This document shows, one piece after another, positions 17,576-29,400 of a stretch of 64,000 bases of DNA. The notes below the pieces were generated by a model, which saw only the letters and a program-made list of their open reading frames with translations, was not told the origin of the DNA and searched no databases. Where the stretch lies: NCBI GenBank assembly GCA_023227945.1, contig JALOCC010000001.1, forward strand, positions 1-64,000. The letters are read 5' to 3'. A program made the position numbers and the translations under genes. Origin of the DNA: Candidatus Omnitrophota bacterium (lineage in GTDB: Bacteria > Omnitrophota > Gorgyraeia > Duberdicusellales > 4484-171). How positions within the stretch are numbered: the first letter of the stretch is position 1; every line of letters begins with the position of its first letter.

Positions 17576-17706
17576 CCCGTTAGAACCTTTTCCATGGTTA
17601 TTTTTTAAAATATTAATCTCATTATTATCCCGCATATATATCTAGCTTAAATTAGTTTTTATATTAATTCCACGATTAGCTATGCATACAAAAGGTCTAA
17701 CGGGAT
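17308..17706 (-). mobile_element. Palindrome-bounded GIY-YIG cassette
   Basis: ATCCCGTTAGACC at 17308-17320 and its exact complement GGTCTAACGGGAT at 17694-17706 flank the nuclease gene. A third, complete palindrome AACGGGATTCATCCCGTT (17564-17581) contains the likely start codon. One boundary supplies the stop codon of the cvpA-like gene and the other overlaps the NIF3 start. Confidence 0.55.
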
Positions 17707-18245
17707 TCATAGACCTTTTTTACCTCCGTGTTAACTGCCAGGCCCGGGATAAACTTACCATACACGCCTGCGGTCATTAAATATACTTTCGGGGCTACAT
17801 TTTTAAATATTCGGCAAGTGTAACCGCGTAAGAATTGCGGCGAGGCTGGAAAAAGATAAAGAAGAAAAACTATCATACTCGCCAAGAAAGCCAGCCTTAA
17901 AAATCCAAAAATAACCGCCAGCAGCTTTTCAGAAGAAAGGATTTCTTTTCTTTTAAACAGCGCGTCGATTATTTTAATCAAAAGCCCGAATATAATTCCG
18001 ATTATGAAAAAGAGCAAAATGGCTGTTATAGCCTTAACAAAATCTTTGCTTAAAAACGATATTTTGCTTGAAAATTTTTCGGCTATAAAAGGATAAAATT
18101 GAAAAGTAAAAATAGAATTGATAAACAGCGCGAGAAGCTTTAAAATCTCGACGAAGATTCCTTTTGATACTGCTTCGTAAGTTATTCGTAAACAAAGGAT
18201 TAGGAAAATTAGATCGATGAGGCCGAATCCTTCAAATATACCCAT
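17697..18245 (-). CDS. CvpA-family inner-membrane protein
   Basis: Four hydrophobic segments in 182 aa and the pattern FGLIDLIFLILCLRITYEAVSKG followed by FGLLIKIIDALFKR and LAVIFGFLRLAFLASMIVFL fit the CvpA (colicin V production) family, linked to envelope homeostasis. The last residues (YESR and stop) are written by the boundary repeat of the GIY-YIG cassette, so the original C-terminus may have been altered. No clear ribosome site is seen. Confidence 0.72.
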   Translation of the reverse strand: MGIFEGFGLIDLIFLILCLRITYEAVSKGIFVEILKLLALFINSIFTFQFYPFIAEKFSSKISFLSKDFVKAITAILLFFIIGIIFGLLIKIIDALFKRKEILSSEKLLAVIFGFLRLAFLASMIVFLLYLFPASPQFLRGYTCRIFKNVAPKVYLMTAGVYGKFIPGLAVNTEVKKVYESR

Positions 18246-18307
18246 TTATCAAAATTTATTTAGATATAACATATTAAGACATAAAAGTCAAGAAAACGTT
18301 TACAGTT

Positions 18308-18319
18308 CACTAATTAGTG
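18308..18319. promoter_or_regulatory. 12-bp palindrome CACTAATTAGTG
   Basis: A perfect 12-bp palindrome lies in the 97-bp gap upstream of the cvpA-like gene and downstream of the HExxH protein gene. The flanking TTTACAGT and ACTGTTTACC add partial symmetry. It may be an operator; no regulator can be named. Confidence 0.35.
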
Positions 18320-18342
18320 GAATGATTGTACTGTTTACCATA

Positions 18343-18957
18343 CTATTTTTGCGGCAAGGAGCCCGTTTTTTTTCTTATCGAATACTCACTATAACCGGCA
18401 AGAATTTCCTGCACTTTTGAAGGCAGTGCAGTCACAAAATAGGTTGAAATAGCCGCGTGCGCCATTTCATGGGCAAGCATACCGGCAGTTGTATCTTTAA
18501 AAGAAATGTAAATTGTGTTATGGCTTGGTATGTAAAGTGATGGCAAGTTTGCTTCTATTATCTGGGAATTGCTGTAAATAGTTTTACTTACTTCTACGCT
18601 ATCGGGATAAACGACAATGCTTCCGCGGTAACCTTTAAGAGTGACATCCAACGCGTCGCAAACTTCAAGAAATAATGAATCTATGCCTTCTTTGATTACG
18701 GAACGTATATCTGAGCTTTTGCCCGATAAAGCATCAAGCCTGAATAGCTTTGTTGCATTTATTTTTTCGGCAAAAGAAGATAAACTGCAGCCTTCGCATA
18801 AAGATACGGTAAAATACTTGGTTTCAATTTTCTCGGCATATGCGCATAGGGTATAACACATAGCGCATAGCGTAAAAATTAAACATAAAAATACAGAGAT
18901 TTTCCGAAGCCCTGGGCGCTTTGCGCTTTGCGCTTTGCGCTTTGCTTTTTTTATCAT
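18343..18957 (-). CDS. Secreted HExxH putative metalloprotease-like protein
   Basis: A basic N-region and hydrophobic segment (LRKISVFLCLIFTLCAMCYT, ending CAYA) form a signal peptide with cleavage near residue 41. In the mature part DTTAGMLAHEMAHAAISTYF contains HExxH of a gluzincin-type zinc protease, with a downstream glutamate in LAGYSEYSIRK. The family is otherwise unknown. The first codons are written by a 7-bp tandem repeat (GCGCTTT on the plus strand, four copies). The ATG overlaps the stop of the HAMP gene (ATGA). Confidence 0.6.
   Translation of the reverse strand: MIKKAKRKAQSAKRPGLRKISVFLCLIFTLCAMCYTLCAYAEKIETKYFTVSLCEGCSLSSFAEKINATKLFRLDALSGKSSDIRSVIKEGIDSLFLEVCDALDVTLKGYRGSIVVYPDSVEVSKTIYSNSQIIEANLPSLYIPSHNTIYISFKDTTAGMLAHEMAHAAISTYFVTALPSKVQEILAGYSEYSIRKKTGSLPQK
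18850..18950. repeat. 7-bp tandem repeat and GCGCATAG word repeat inside a signal peptide
   Basis: GCGCTTT is repeated four times plus two bases at 18916-18945. TGCGCATAGGG...CATAGCGCATAGCG words lie at 18840-18872. Both lie within the 5' coding region of the HExxH protein gene. Confidence 0.7.
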
Positions 18958-19508
18958 ATACCCTTAAAAGTATTTAGCACCGACTCTATACGTTTTACTT
19001 TATCTTCCACTTGTTTTTTGTTTTCAAAGTAAATTCCATCAAGTACTTTTCTTAAGTTTTCAGTTTCTGCTTTAATTCCAGCTATTTTATCCCTCAATGA
19101 ATCAGACATTGAAGTAAGCGAACTGGATAACTCTTTTAACTGGTCAGTTGTTCTTATCTGAAAAATTGCGCCGAAATTTGCATCTCCAAGCTTGTCTATT
19201 TCTCTTTTCAATCTATAAAGAGGCCCTGCAATCTTATGAGACACGAAAAGTGTAAGTAAAATAACTGATAGGGCAGAAAATATTGTTACTACAATAATCG
19301 TCTGTAGTATAAACGGCAAAATAAAATCTGCGGTGGTCTTTACTGTAACCTTGGTATTTTCAATGGCAACAGTAGTTGAATTTATTGACAGAAGAAAAAG
19401 AGAAATTCCTATAGCGATAGCCGCCAATATTACAATAAGGCTAAACTTTAATATGAACTGTGTCTGAAACTTTTTGTCGATAAAATAATTTTTCCTTTGA
19501 TTATGCAT
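18954..19508 (-). CDS. HAMP-domain membrane protein without output domain (184 aa)
   Basis: Two TM segments (about residues 20-42 and 65-90) enclose a short periplasmic loop. A HAMP domain follows (FVSHKIAGPLYRLKREIDKL, then TTDQLKELSSSLTSMSDSLR), and the protein ends in a coiled coil. No kinase, cyclase or MCP signalling domain is attached, so it could be a scaffold or a regulator of a partner. AAGGAGGTT precedes the ATG. It overlaps the downstream HExxH gene by four bases and probably forms an operon with the lipoprotein gene upstream. Confidence 0.75.
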   Translation of the reverse strand: MHNQRKNYFIDKKFQTQFILKFSLIVILAAIAIGISLFLLSINSTTVAIENTKVTVKTTADFILPFILQTIIVVTIFSALSVILLTLFVSHKIAGPLYRLKREIDKLGDANFGAIFQIRTTDQLKELSSSLTSMSDSLRDKIAGIKAETENLRKVLDGIYFENKKQVEDKVKRIESVLNTFKGI

Positions 19509-19526
19509 ATTTAACCTCCTTATTGT

Positions 19527-19618
19527 AGAAGCGGATTGCCGCGGATATTGACGCGGATTTACGCATAGTAATTCGCTGGCGTTTATCCGCGTTTAGATCC
19601 GCGGGTATCTGCTTCTAT
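19527..19618. repeat. Word palindrome, GCGGAT family
   Basis: TAGAAGCGGATTGCCGCGGAT on the left is mirrored by ATCCGCGGGTATCTGCTTCTA on the right. It overlaps the lipoprotein stop codon. Confidence 0.7.
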
Positions 19619-20157
19619 TTATCTATCCCCAGAGCCTTATAATTTATTTTTATATTCGCCTGCTTTTTGAGTGACTCCATCCAGTTTTCAACTGATTTTT
19701 TCTGTTTTTCCTTAAAAAGCACCAGGCGTATTTCCGGATAAACATCTTCAAGTGTTTTTCCGGAGAATTTATCTTTATTCGTGTTATAAAAATCCCCTAT
19801 TTCTTCATCGTCGATTTTTATAGTCAAAAATAATTCTTTTGCTTTTTTGTCTACGGCGCTTTTTAAAAGCGATTGCTCCCAGAAATCCTGAACACCCTCA
19901 AGAAAACTTTTTTCTTTATCTAACCCTCTGGCCTCAGCTTCTTTAAGTATAAGTTTTCGATTTATAAGGTTATCCAAAAACTCCTGGCGTGCCTCTTTGG
20001 TGTCAGGCTTTGACCAATTAAATTTCGCAAAGTCTCTTTCAAATTCAGCTTTTGTGATTTTTATTGGGCCAATTGTAATTACAGCTTCTTCTTTAGGCGC
20101 ACAGCTTGCCCCCAATAAAATTATAATTAAAAACGATAAAAACTTTAACTTACGCAT
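19615..20157 (-). CDS. Lipoprotein with SurA-N-like helical domain
   Basis: The signal peptide ends in a lipobox (IIILLGASCAPKEE), so the protein should be lipid-anchored. The rest resembles the N-terminal helical chaperone part of SurA/PrsA-type foldases (ARQEFLDNLINRKLILKEAE, FYNTNKDKFSGKTLEDVYPE), but the parvulin isomerase domain is missing. It may bind unfolded outer-membrane or secreted proteins. AAAGGAGGT precedes the ATG. It lies 250 bp beyond the end of tpsA on the same strand, after a terminator. Confidence 0.7.
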   Translation of the reverse strand: MRKLKFLSFLIIILLGASCAPKEEAVITIGPIKITKAEFERDFAKFNWSKPDTKEARQEFLDNLINRKLILKEAEARGLDKEKSFLEGVQDFWEQSLLKSAVDKKAKELFLTIKIDDEEIGDFYNTNKDKFSGKTLEDVYPEIRLVLFKEKQKKSVENWMESLKKQANIKINYKALGIDK

Positions 20158-20293
20158 GTTTACCTCCTTTAAAAAATTATTTCCCCTGGAAGTTTTGAAA
20201 ATAATCTTTATTTTAGATAATCCTAACTTATTGCAATTTAAGAAGTTATGTACTTGAGCCCTCAGGGTGTTTTCTTGCTGGAGAGCTCATCCT

Positions 20294-20327
20294 GAACAGT
20301 TGAAGCATAAAAACTCCCCGACTGTTC
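20294..20327. repeat. Hairpin GAACAGT/ACTGTTC
   Basis: GAACAGT (20294-20300) pairs with ACTGTTC (20321-20327), and GAGCTCATCCTGA-type sequence lies beside it. A TATAAT-like box (20328-20333, minus) overlaps and could serve the lipoprotein operon. Confidence 0.4.
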
Positions 20328-20356
20328 ATTATAATACTTAATCGGAAAAAATCCAT

Positions 20357-20387
20357 AAAAAAACCCTGCTTGTATAAAAGCAGGGTT
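20357..20387 (-). terminator. Rho-independent terminator of tpsA
   Basis: A perfect 10-bp stem AACCCTGCTT/AAGCAGGGTT is followed, on the minus strand, by a run of T. It lies 24 bases after the tpsA stop codon and isolates tpsA from the lipoprotein operon. Confidence 0.9.
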
Positions 20388-20410
20388 AAGTTTTAGCTGT
20401 TAAACAATAA

Positions 20411-23400
20411 TTATAAATTTACACTTAAATTTTTCTTTTTCAATTCTTCGCTCTCTTCGTAATAAGGATAGAGTTTATTTTTGTCTTTAAGATTGAGGTT
20501 ATTTTCGATAAAATCATATGCTCCGATATCCAAATTGATCCCGTCAAACGCTGTATAGTCTGTCGGGGTTAAAGGATGATAGCCATAAAATTCCGGGACT
20601 GGTGTATAGCTGGTAAATCTTACAGGGCTTAGAATTTCATAATACCCTGGGCCTCTCTTAAGAAGCTCCTCAAGAATACCTGACGGAACAGTGCGAAGAG
20701 GAGGATATTCCGGCCAAATCTGCAGTGGCCCGCGGCTATCAACTGCCGTGCCGTAAAGCGCAGAAAGCGGCGGCAGGCAATTATCGACGTTATCATCATA
20801 GAATACATATCCAGGAGGATTTAAAGGGCTTGTGCTGGTATTGTCAAGCGCTGGTGTTGGAGAATCTCCATTAACTGAAGTAACACCGGGCCGTACAATA
20901 CCTACAATTGCTCCGCTTACTCCCAAAGGACCGTTAGGACCGTCATAGACACCCGGAGCGCTGCTTCCACCTATGTTAAGAGTCAAGCCTGCCGCAGGTG
21001 TAAAACCTGTTGGGACTGCCCATTTTTCCGGAGCTGTATCTATAACCTGAATATTTACCAATAAAGGATTATACCAATTAGCAGCTGTCACGGGTACGCC
21101 GCCAATGCCGATTCCGATTGTGCCATTCGGCGCTGAAAAATATGAGTAGCTTCCGGCAATAACATTCGGGCCGCCTAATACGGGATTAATCATAATCGGT
21201 GCAAAATAGTTGACTCCCCCTGATATCTGCCATTCGGTTCCGGAAAGATCCATATATAGAGGTGTGCCATATGGGCCGTAAACCTGAGGGCCGGGAACCG
21301 CTGGGCACCATCCATTACCGGCATAGATAGAACCTGTGGTGCTTTCAAGATATACTCCACCACGCGGGGCAACAACTGAATTTACAGTCATATCGCCAGC
21401 GCTGACAACATGGATAATACCATTATTGGCTGCAAGCGAGAACCCTAAAGTATTTCCGAAGAGCAAATAACCAAGTTGAATATCATTCGCTTCGTTTATG
21501 TAAATATTGCCGGTACCCCAAGAATATCCGGCTACGTAATCTAAATCGGTATTAATTGGCGAAGCGGCAGTTCCTATATTATTTTGTGCAAGAAAATAAC
21601 CATATTCTGAGCGAATTAACGAAGTTGAATCCGCAAGGATAGAGCCGTTCCAGGCAAGCAGGATAGCTCCTGAATTGCCTGTCCCATTGACTAATGCGCT
21701 GATAGTACTGTTTTCTAAAGTAATATCATTTTGCGCAGAAATTACATCAAATGCATATCCGTTACCAGACACATTGGAAGTAATTAAACTATCGGTAATT
21801 GTGACCGGGCCATACAAGCTTACTACGCCAACAATGGCATTACCATTTCCATTAACATAAGCACCTATCACGCTCGGGTCGATATTTACATCAAGGGCAG
21901 CGCCGGTAAAAACAATGGCATTACCGTCGAGGTTTACAGTTGAAGCTATCGTGCTATCTGCTATGTTTAGCGATCCGTCAGCCGCAAATACCAACGTAAG
22001 TGTATTGCCGTTTCCGCCCACATATGAATTAATAAGGCTTCTTTCGATATTGATATTATTTCCGGCAACAATACCTGTTGCCGCCCAACCATCGTTAGCA
22101 GTATAGGCAATCAAACCACTATCAAGAATATAAATATTGTTTCCGGCTAAAAGTACATTTGCAGCAATTCCATCGTTTAAAACTACTGCTGCCAATAAAC
22201 TGTCATTAACGAACATATCTCGGCCGATCAAGGCGTTGGCGGCGATACCTGAGCCGGCTACTGCGTTGATAAATGATTCGTTGACCATGAGATTGTTGTT
22301 GGCATAAAGGACGTTAGCGGCAAGGCCGTAATATGCGTTGGCATTGAGTATGCTCTTGTTAACCATCATTGAACCATTGGCGGCGATTAAGACGTTAGCT
22401 GCTGCGCCAAGGTCAGAGCCGAATTCAACGGCGTTAAGCATGCTTTCGTTAACCATAAGGTTATCGCCGGCATAGACGATGTTAAGCGCGGCGATGCCGT
22501 CAAAAGCCATGGCGTTAAGCATAGAGCTGTTTATAAAGACGTTGCCATTAGCGCCGATTAAAGCGTTGGCGGCGATACCTGAGCCGGCTACTGCGTTGAT
22601 AAATGATTCGTTGACCATGAGATTGTTGTTGGCATAAAGCACGTTAGCGGCAAGGCCGTAATCTACGTAAGCGTTGAACATGCTGTCGTTGACGAACATG
22701 CTGTTGCCGGCATAGACGATGTTAAGCGCGGCGATGCCGTCAAAAGCCATGGCGTTAAGCATAGAGCTGTTTATAAAGACGTTTCCGTTAGCGCCGATAA
22801 TGGCGTTTGCGGCGATACCTGAGCCGGCTACTGCGTTGATAAATGACTGATTGATATAAATATTGTCGTTAGCATAAAGTATGTTGGCAGCCAAGCCATT
22901 ATTTACATAAGCACTCAAAATGCTATTGTTTACGGCTATAACCCCACCGGAAATCAAAGCATTACCAGCCAAGCCGGTTCCGCCAGTGACAGAAGTTAAT
23001 ATAGAAGTTTCTACTTTTATATCGCCATTTTGCGAGTAAGCAACGATTGCAGCAACACCATCATTGGTAACAATTGTGGTAAGAAAACTTTGGTCAATAG
23101 TTATATTATTTACGGCGGTTACAATTATCGCGGCAATGCCGTTTGGAATCGTAGCAGTTATATAGGTAGGATCAATTAATACATTGTCAGCTGCGGATAT
23201 TATAACAAGCGATAATCCTGACGGCGGACCTGTGGTTGTAATTGTGCTGTTGGCAATAGTAACATTTCCTATATTCGCAGCAATATATACATACGCTCCA
23301 TCGGTTGAGTTTACAAGATTAGCTGAAGAAGCCTGGATTGTGCTCTCCTGAACCTGAACATTATTACCGGAAATAACCACCCCGGCAGCTCCGGATTGCG

Positions 23401-26400
23401 TATTCGCTGCAAGATCAGAATGGGTAATAACTATATTTCCGTTAGATGAATTTATATTTATCACCGCATAACCATTTATCGCTGATGCGGTCAAAAGGCT
23501 TCTAACTGCCGTTGTACTGTTATCTGAAATTGTAATGTTACCGTTGGCAGATATTTGTATCAAGGCAGCGCCATCGCCAGTTGTAACGCTGGCAGTTAAA
23601 ACACTACCGGTAATTGTAATGCTGTCGCCGGTTATACTGATAATTGCGCCGCCGGTATTGGCTGTGGCAGTTAAAACACTATCAGCAATTGAAATAGCGC
23701 CATTAGAAGTTATGTTTATAGTAGCAAGTCCTGTACCTACCGTAGCGGTAATTGTTGTTGGGTCAATAACAACTCCGGCATCGCCGTTTAAACTAATGGT
23801 GCTGGCGCCGGTGCCGGAAACCGTTGCTCCGATAACACCGTTAGTAATAGTCAAGCTTCCATCTGCGTCTATAATTATAGTGGCAAGACCGTCACCCGTA
23901 ATAGTAGCTAAAATCGAGTGCGTAGCTGGAGCGGCGTTAGCAATAGTTATGGAACCGCCTGCAGTAATGGTAATGGCTGCGGATGCAGTATCACTGGCTG
24001 CGGCGCTAATATCGCTGTTACGTATGCTGACATTACCGTTAATTGCGGTTATTACAATAGCTACGCTGCTTATATTGTTACCGAGCGCTGAAATATTTGA
24101 ATTATTTAAAACAGATACGTTCTGATTTCCGGTAATATTGATATTTACATCTGAAACGCTATCGGCCATAGCGCTAATTATGCTGTTATTTATACGGACA
24201 TCTCCATTCGCTGTGATGGTAATGTCTACCGAGCTGACGGTATTAGCGCTTGCGCTGACATTCGAACCGTTAATAATACGTACGTTTTGTCCGGCCGCAA
24301 TATTAATGTCTACGTCTGAAACATTATTAGCTGTAGCATTGACTGAACTGCTGTCAATGCGAACGTTACCGTTAGCTGCATTGATAGTAATGGTAACTGC
24401 GCTTGTATTATTGGCAATCGCGTTAACGACAGCGTTGTTTAGAATACGTACGTTTTCTCCGGCCGTAATATTAATATCTACGTCTGAAACATTGTTAGCT
24501 GTGGCAGTAACGTTGCTATTGTCTATTTTAACGTTACCGTTAGTCGCAGTAACGTTAATGCTTACGGAATCAATATTGTTTGCGCTTGCGCTGACATTCG
24601 AACCGTTAATAATACGTACGTTTTGTCCGGCGTTTATATTCACTGCGGCGGTTGCAGGAACAGGAAATATGATGATAACAACGCCATCTGCTACTGAGGC
24701 GCTAACATCGCTATGATTTATAACCACATTGCCGTTAGTTGCGCTAATGCTAACAGTTGCTGTATCGCGGTCATTAGCAACTGCGGCTATATTGGAACTA
24801 TTTCTAATAATTACATTCTGATTGGCGTTGATTATAATTTGCGCAAGGCTGTTGTTTCCGCTTCCGGTAACCAGCGCGCTGATGTTGCTGGCATCAATGC
24901 TTATGCTGCCGCCCGCAAAAAGAGTAATTGCTGCTGTTCCATTTACGACAGAAGCAATAATATTGGTAGGATCAATACTAATTGAATCTGTTGCATTCAT
25001 ATTCACAGAGGCTGTGCCGTTACGCGTAACGGAAGCAGCGATATTGCTTGCGTTAACATTGATATTTCCGCCGGCAATACTTGCCCCTTTATTGGCAGCC
25101 AATGTAATGCTAGCTGTGCCGTCTCTAGCTACGTTAGCATTAATGTTGCTTGTGTTGATTACGTTAATATCACCATTGTTGGCGGTTATTAAAATCGTGG
25201 TATTACCATTACGCGCGACAGAAGCTAAAACATCTGTATTATTAAGACTTATATCAGTACCTGCGGCCATAAAGACATTTGCGGTATTGGTAGCTGTGCC
25301 GCTCGTAATTGCATCTATTTCTGAGTTGGTAAGTAAAATACTGCCGGTAGTTGCATTGATATTAACCTGCGCTGTGCCGTTGCTTGTGACTAAGGCTTTA
25401 ACTAAGCTGCCTAGAATGTTAATGTTGCCGCTAAACGCGGTAAGGTTAACGGATGCCGTGCCGTTTACTACTGTAGCGATAATATTAGTAGGATCTATGC
25501 TGATACCGGAACCTGCGGATATATTGACGTTAGCTATATTGCCTGTGTTTGAACCAGTTACTTCGGCGGTAACATTACTGTCGTTAATGGTAACTGTTCC
25601 GTTATTTGCGGTGATATTGACTAGTGCTGTGCCCCTTACTAACGAAGCGCGAATGGTTGTCAAAGCTATTGGATCTTCTATTAAAACATTGCCATTAGCG
25701 TAAAGATTAACTGTTGCCGAACCTGAAGCTGTGCCGGTAACCAGAGCTTCTATGGTTGAGTCATCAATAGCTAGATCTGTTGTATTTGCGGAGATATCGA
25801 CCAAGGACGAACCGTTGCCGTTAACCTTAGCCTGAATTGTGCTGTTTGAGATTTCGATATTGGCAGCGTCCATATCTACTGTTGCGGAAGATGTGCCTGT
25901 AGCCGTAACTTCCGCCTTCACGATGCTGCCGTTTAGAACTTGGAGGTTATTAGCTGCGGAAATAACAATTGAAGCTATACCGTTGACGGTTCCCGGAGGT
26001 CCGGTTGTCATAATAGAACTACCGTCAATTAAAACATTGCCTGTTGCTGCATCAATCAATACATAAGCTCCGCCTGTGGGCACGGTAAATTTGGAGCTAG
26101 CCTCTATTAAACTTAGATTTGTAATACTTACGTTATTCTGCGCAGTAATTGCCACTCGCGCCTCTCCATTTTCGGCAGTAGCTTTAACGTCAGAGTGGTT
26201 GATATAAATACTTCCGTTCGTAGAGTTAACGTTAATTGTAGCCGGGCCATTTGTATTTATGGCTTCCATAAGAGAATTCGTTATTGTGATATTGTTAACT
26301 GCGCTTAAGCCAATTAGCGCGCCAGCAGGAGCCGGATCTGTTGCCTGAATTGTGCTATCGGTAATTGAAATTGCGTTTCCAGCATTCATCATTATCCTTG

Positions 26401-29400
26401 CATTCCCTGCGCCTATGACTTTGGCAAGCAATGTTGACAAATTTGAAATATTGATACTGCCAAGAGTAGCTTTTATATCTATGGTAGCATTTCCGTTACC
26501 GTCAACTTCGGAAGTAATGTTGCTTGAGTCAATATTAATATCTACTGCGGAGTCTAAATCAACAAGCGCGGCGCCATCATTACCAACGTAAGATTCGATA
26601 AAGCTTCTTAGAATATTAAGCCCGGCTGTGTAATAGCCGCGAGCGTTCATAACTATCGAAGCATTGCCATCAGCAAGCACGGAAGATAAAACCGTGCTGT
26701 CTTCAATTGTAATCGCCCGACCGTTAATATTAACTGTTGCGGTGCCTGAACCAACAATTGATTTTATAAGGCTGCCATTTCTAATTGTGATATTATTATG
26801 CAGGTATGCGCCGCTCCAGTAACCATACTGTTCGGTAACTAAATTAACAAGCGCGCTGCCATCCCCTGCTACCGAAGCAATAATATCGCTATTATCGATT
26901 AAAAGGTCGCCAGGAAGGCTATCAGTGCCATCCCCAAGAGGCCTGATTAAAATTTCCGCAGAACCCGAACCAGCTATAGTGGCATTGATTATGCTGTCAA
27001 TGACAGAAATATTTCCGACTGCACCACCCCAGCTTCCATTTCCGTAAATGCGGACGAACGCATTACTACCAACTGCTGCCGCATCTGTAGATAAGGCTTT
27101 GATGGTGCTGGAGAGGATATCTACACTGTCTCCATAAAGGTAAACATATGCGGTGCCTGAGCTAACACTAGCCCTGACAAGGCTATTATTGCGGATAGTT
27201 ATCTCACCATGTGCATATGGCCAAACCGCAGAAATAAAATTTACATATGCGCTTCCTTGGCCGATTAAATCCGCTGCAACCGTGCTTGCGTCTACTATAG
27301 CCCCCCCAGATAAAACATTTACCTGCGCAGTATTTGAACCGTCACTGTTTCCTACTGTCGCTAGAACCTGACTACCATCGACAATATTAATACTTCCAGT
27401 GGAGCGAAAATAGTTATAGGAGGTAATAAGATTGATGGAAGTTCCTGCAAACAAATTAACATAAGCATCACCATAAGTTTCGACGTTTGCCTTAATTATG
27501 CTTGAAGATAAACCAATATTAAGGCCAACGATATTAATTGTAGCAGCAGAGCCACTGCCGATATTTGCCAGGATTAAGCTGTTGTTGTCAATATTGATGT
27601 TGCCTAAGCCACTGTAAACGGCATCGAGATACTCGCTATAATAAGGAGAACCATAACCATAAAAATAATCAGAAACATATAGAGTTTCTATCAAGTTACC
27701 TGCGAGCATATTAACTGTGGCGCTGCCATTACCAATAACTCCTGCTTTCACTAAGCTTGAGTGCACATTAATATTGGCAGCCATCATATCTACCGTAGCG
27801 CTGCCGCTTCCTGCCTGCGCAAGAACTGAACTGTTGTCTGAAATATTTATCGTGCCTACGCCGGTAAAAGTATCTATGTAATAATAAGATCTATCCCACC
27901 AAGTTACTCCGTCACCATCCCAATTGTTAATAATCATTCCGCTGCTGCTGGATACTCCGGCAAGCATATTCACGCTGGCCGAACCATCGCCCTCTACGAT
28001 TGCCTTAACCGTGCTACCACCTAAAACATTAATGTCGCCGTTTAATGCAATAAGGTTAACTTCGGCGTTGCCGTCGCTAAGTTGATGGGCATAAACGGTA
28101 GATGAATTCTGAATAAATAAATTGCCGCTTGTAACCAAGAGGTTAATTATCGCGTCGTCTAATGTGCCGTTACCCTGCGCATAAACATAATAAGCGTAGG
28201 TGTTTCCACCGGTAATGATATCAACCATTGAGCCAAGCGCCTGAATATTCCAGAGATTTACGCCGTCAAGTTCGTTTATTAAAACATTGCCATGGCTGGC
28301 GATTGCCGTCCAAATATCGCTGACATCAGTATCGATCCTATCGCCGCTTACGCCGATATTGCCATAAGCGTTCATATATAAATTCGGGGTGGTAAGATTT
28401 ATATCATTACCGTTTGTATCTACTATGTCACCTGCGGTAGTATTAAGATGAATGCTGTTGCCTGCATCAATTACGCCAAGAGAAATATTATTTACGGCAT
28501 CGATGAAAACATCATTACCGGCATGTATGGAAGAATTGGAAACCCAAACTTCTCCTCTGGCGTCAATATCTACGTCGTGGTCGGCGTTAATTTCGGTAAA
28601 ATCATACATCAAGACATCCGTAGCGGTAATATTCACGTCACCATGAGACTGGATCTTGGAACGATGTGCCATTGTAACGTCATCACCACTGTCTATATCT
28701 ACCAAATTATTTGCCTGGATAATACTTGAATCAAACATCGACACACTTTCAGTTGTGTCTATATCCACCGTATCTGTTCCTTCGATGATGCTGGAATTAT
28801 GCATAATCAGATTAACCGCATTTACATCAACATACTTGCCGTGAACTATAGAATTAAGATTTGTCATTATGTCTTTTGCGGCGGTCAAGGTAACATCGCC
28901 TAAATTGCTGGTTACGTTGGCGTTAATGGTTATATCGCCATCTGCAGCGCCGTTTGCAGTTAAAGTAATGTTGCCGTTGGCAATTACATCTGCATTAACA
29001 GTGATAGGCGAAGCAGTGCTTATATTGATATTTCCTGAACCGAAGTTCTTTACTGAATAACCCCATCCCGCAAGGTCATTTAGGGCTAAAGCGCCGGTAT
29101 TAACAATAACAATATCTCCGGTTGCGTCAGGAGCTGCCGTTCTTGCACTTAACTCGTTAACCTGAGTTTTAAGATTTATTCCGTCTGCGGCGTTCAAAAT
29201 TGCGGTGTCAGCAATAAGATTAGGCCCGCCGACGTTATTTCCGATAATATTTCCCGGAAATACAGGGAAACCGTTCCATCTCCAGGTTTCTAAAATTGCA
29301 TCGTGGCAGGTTAAAACATTAAGGTTAAGGTCGCCGATTTCAATGATGTGCGCTAAACCGCCGACATAGCCTTCAATTGAATCAGTAAAGGTTTCAACAC

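Noticed and set aside
24822-25703. 293-codon open frame on the plus strand inside tpsA
   Set aside because: It is antisense to repetitive tpsA sequence, hydrophobic and low-complexity, without a ribosome site. Similar antisense frames at 23535-24125 and 31728-32261 are rejected for the same reason.
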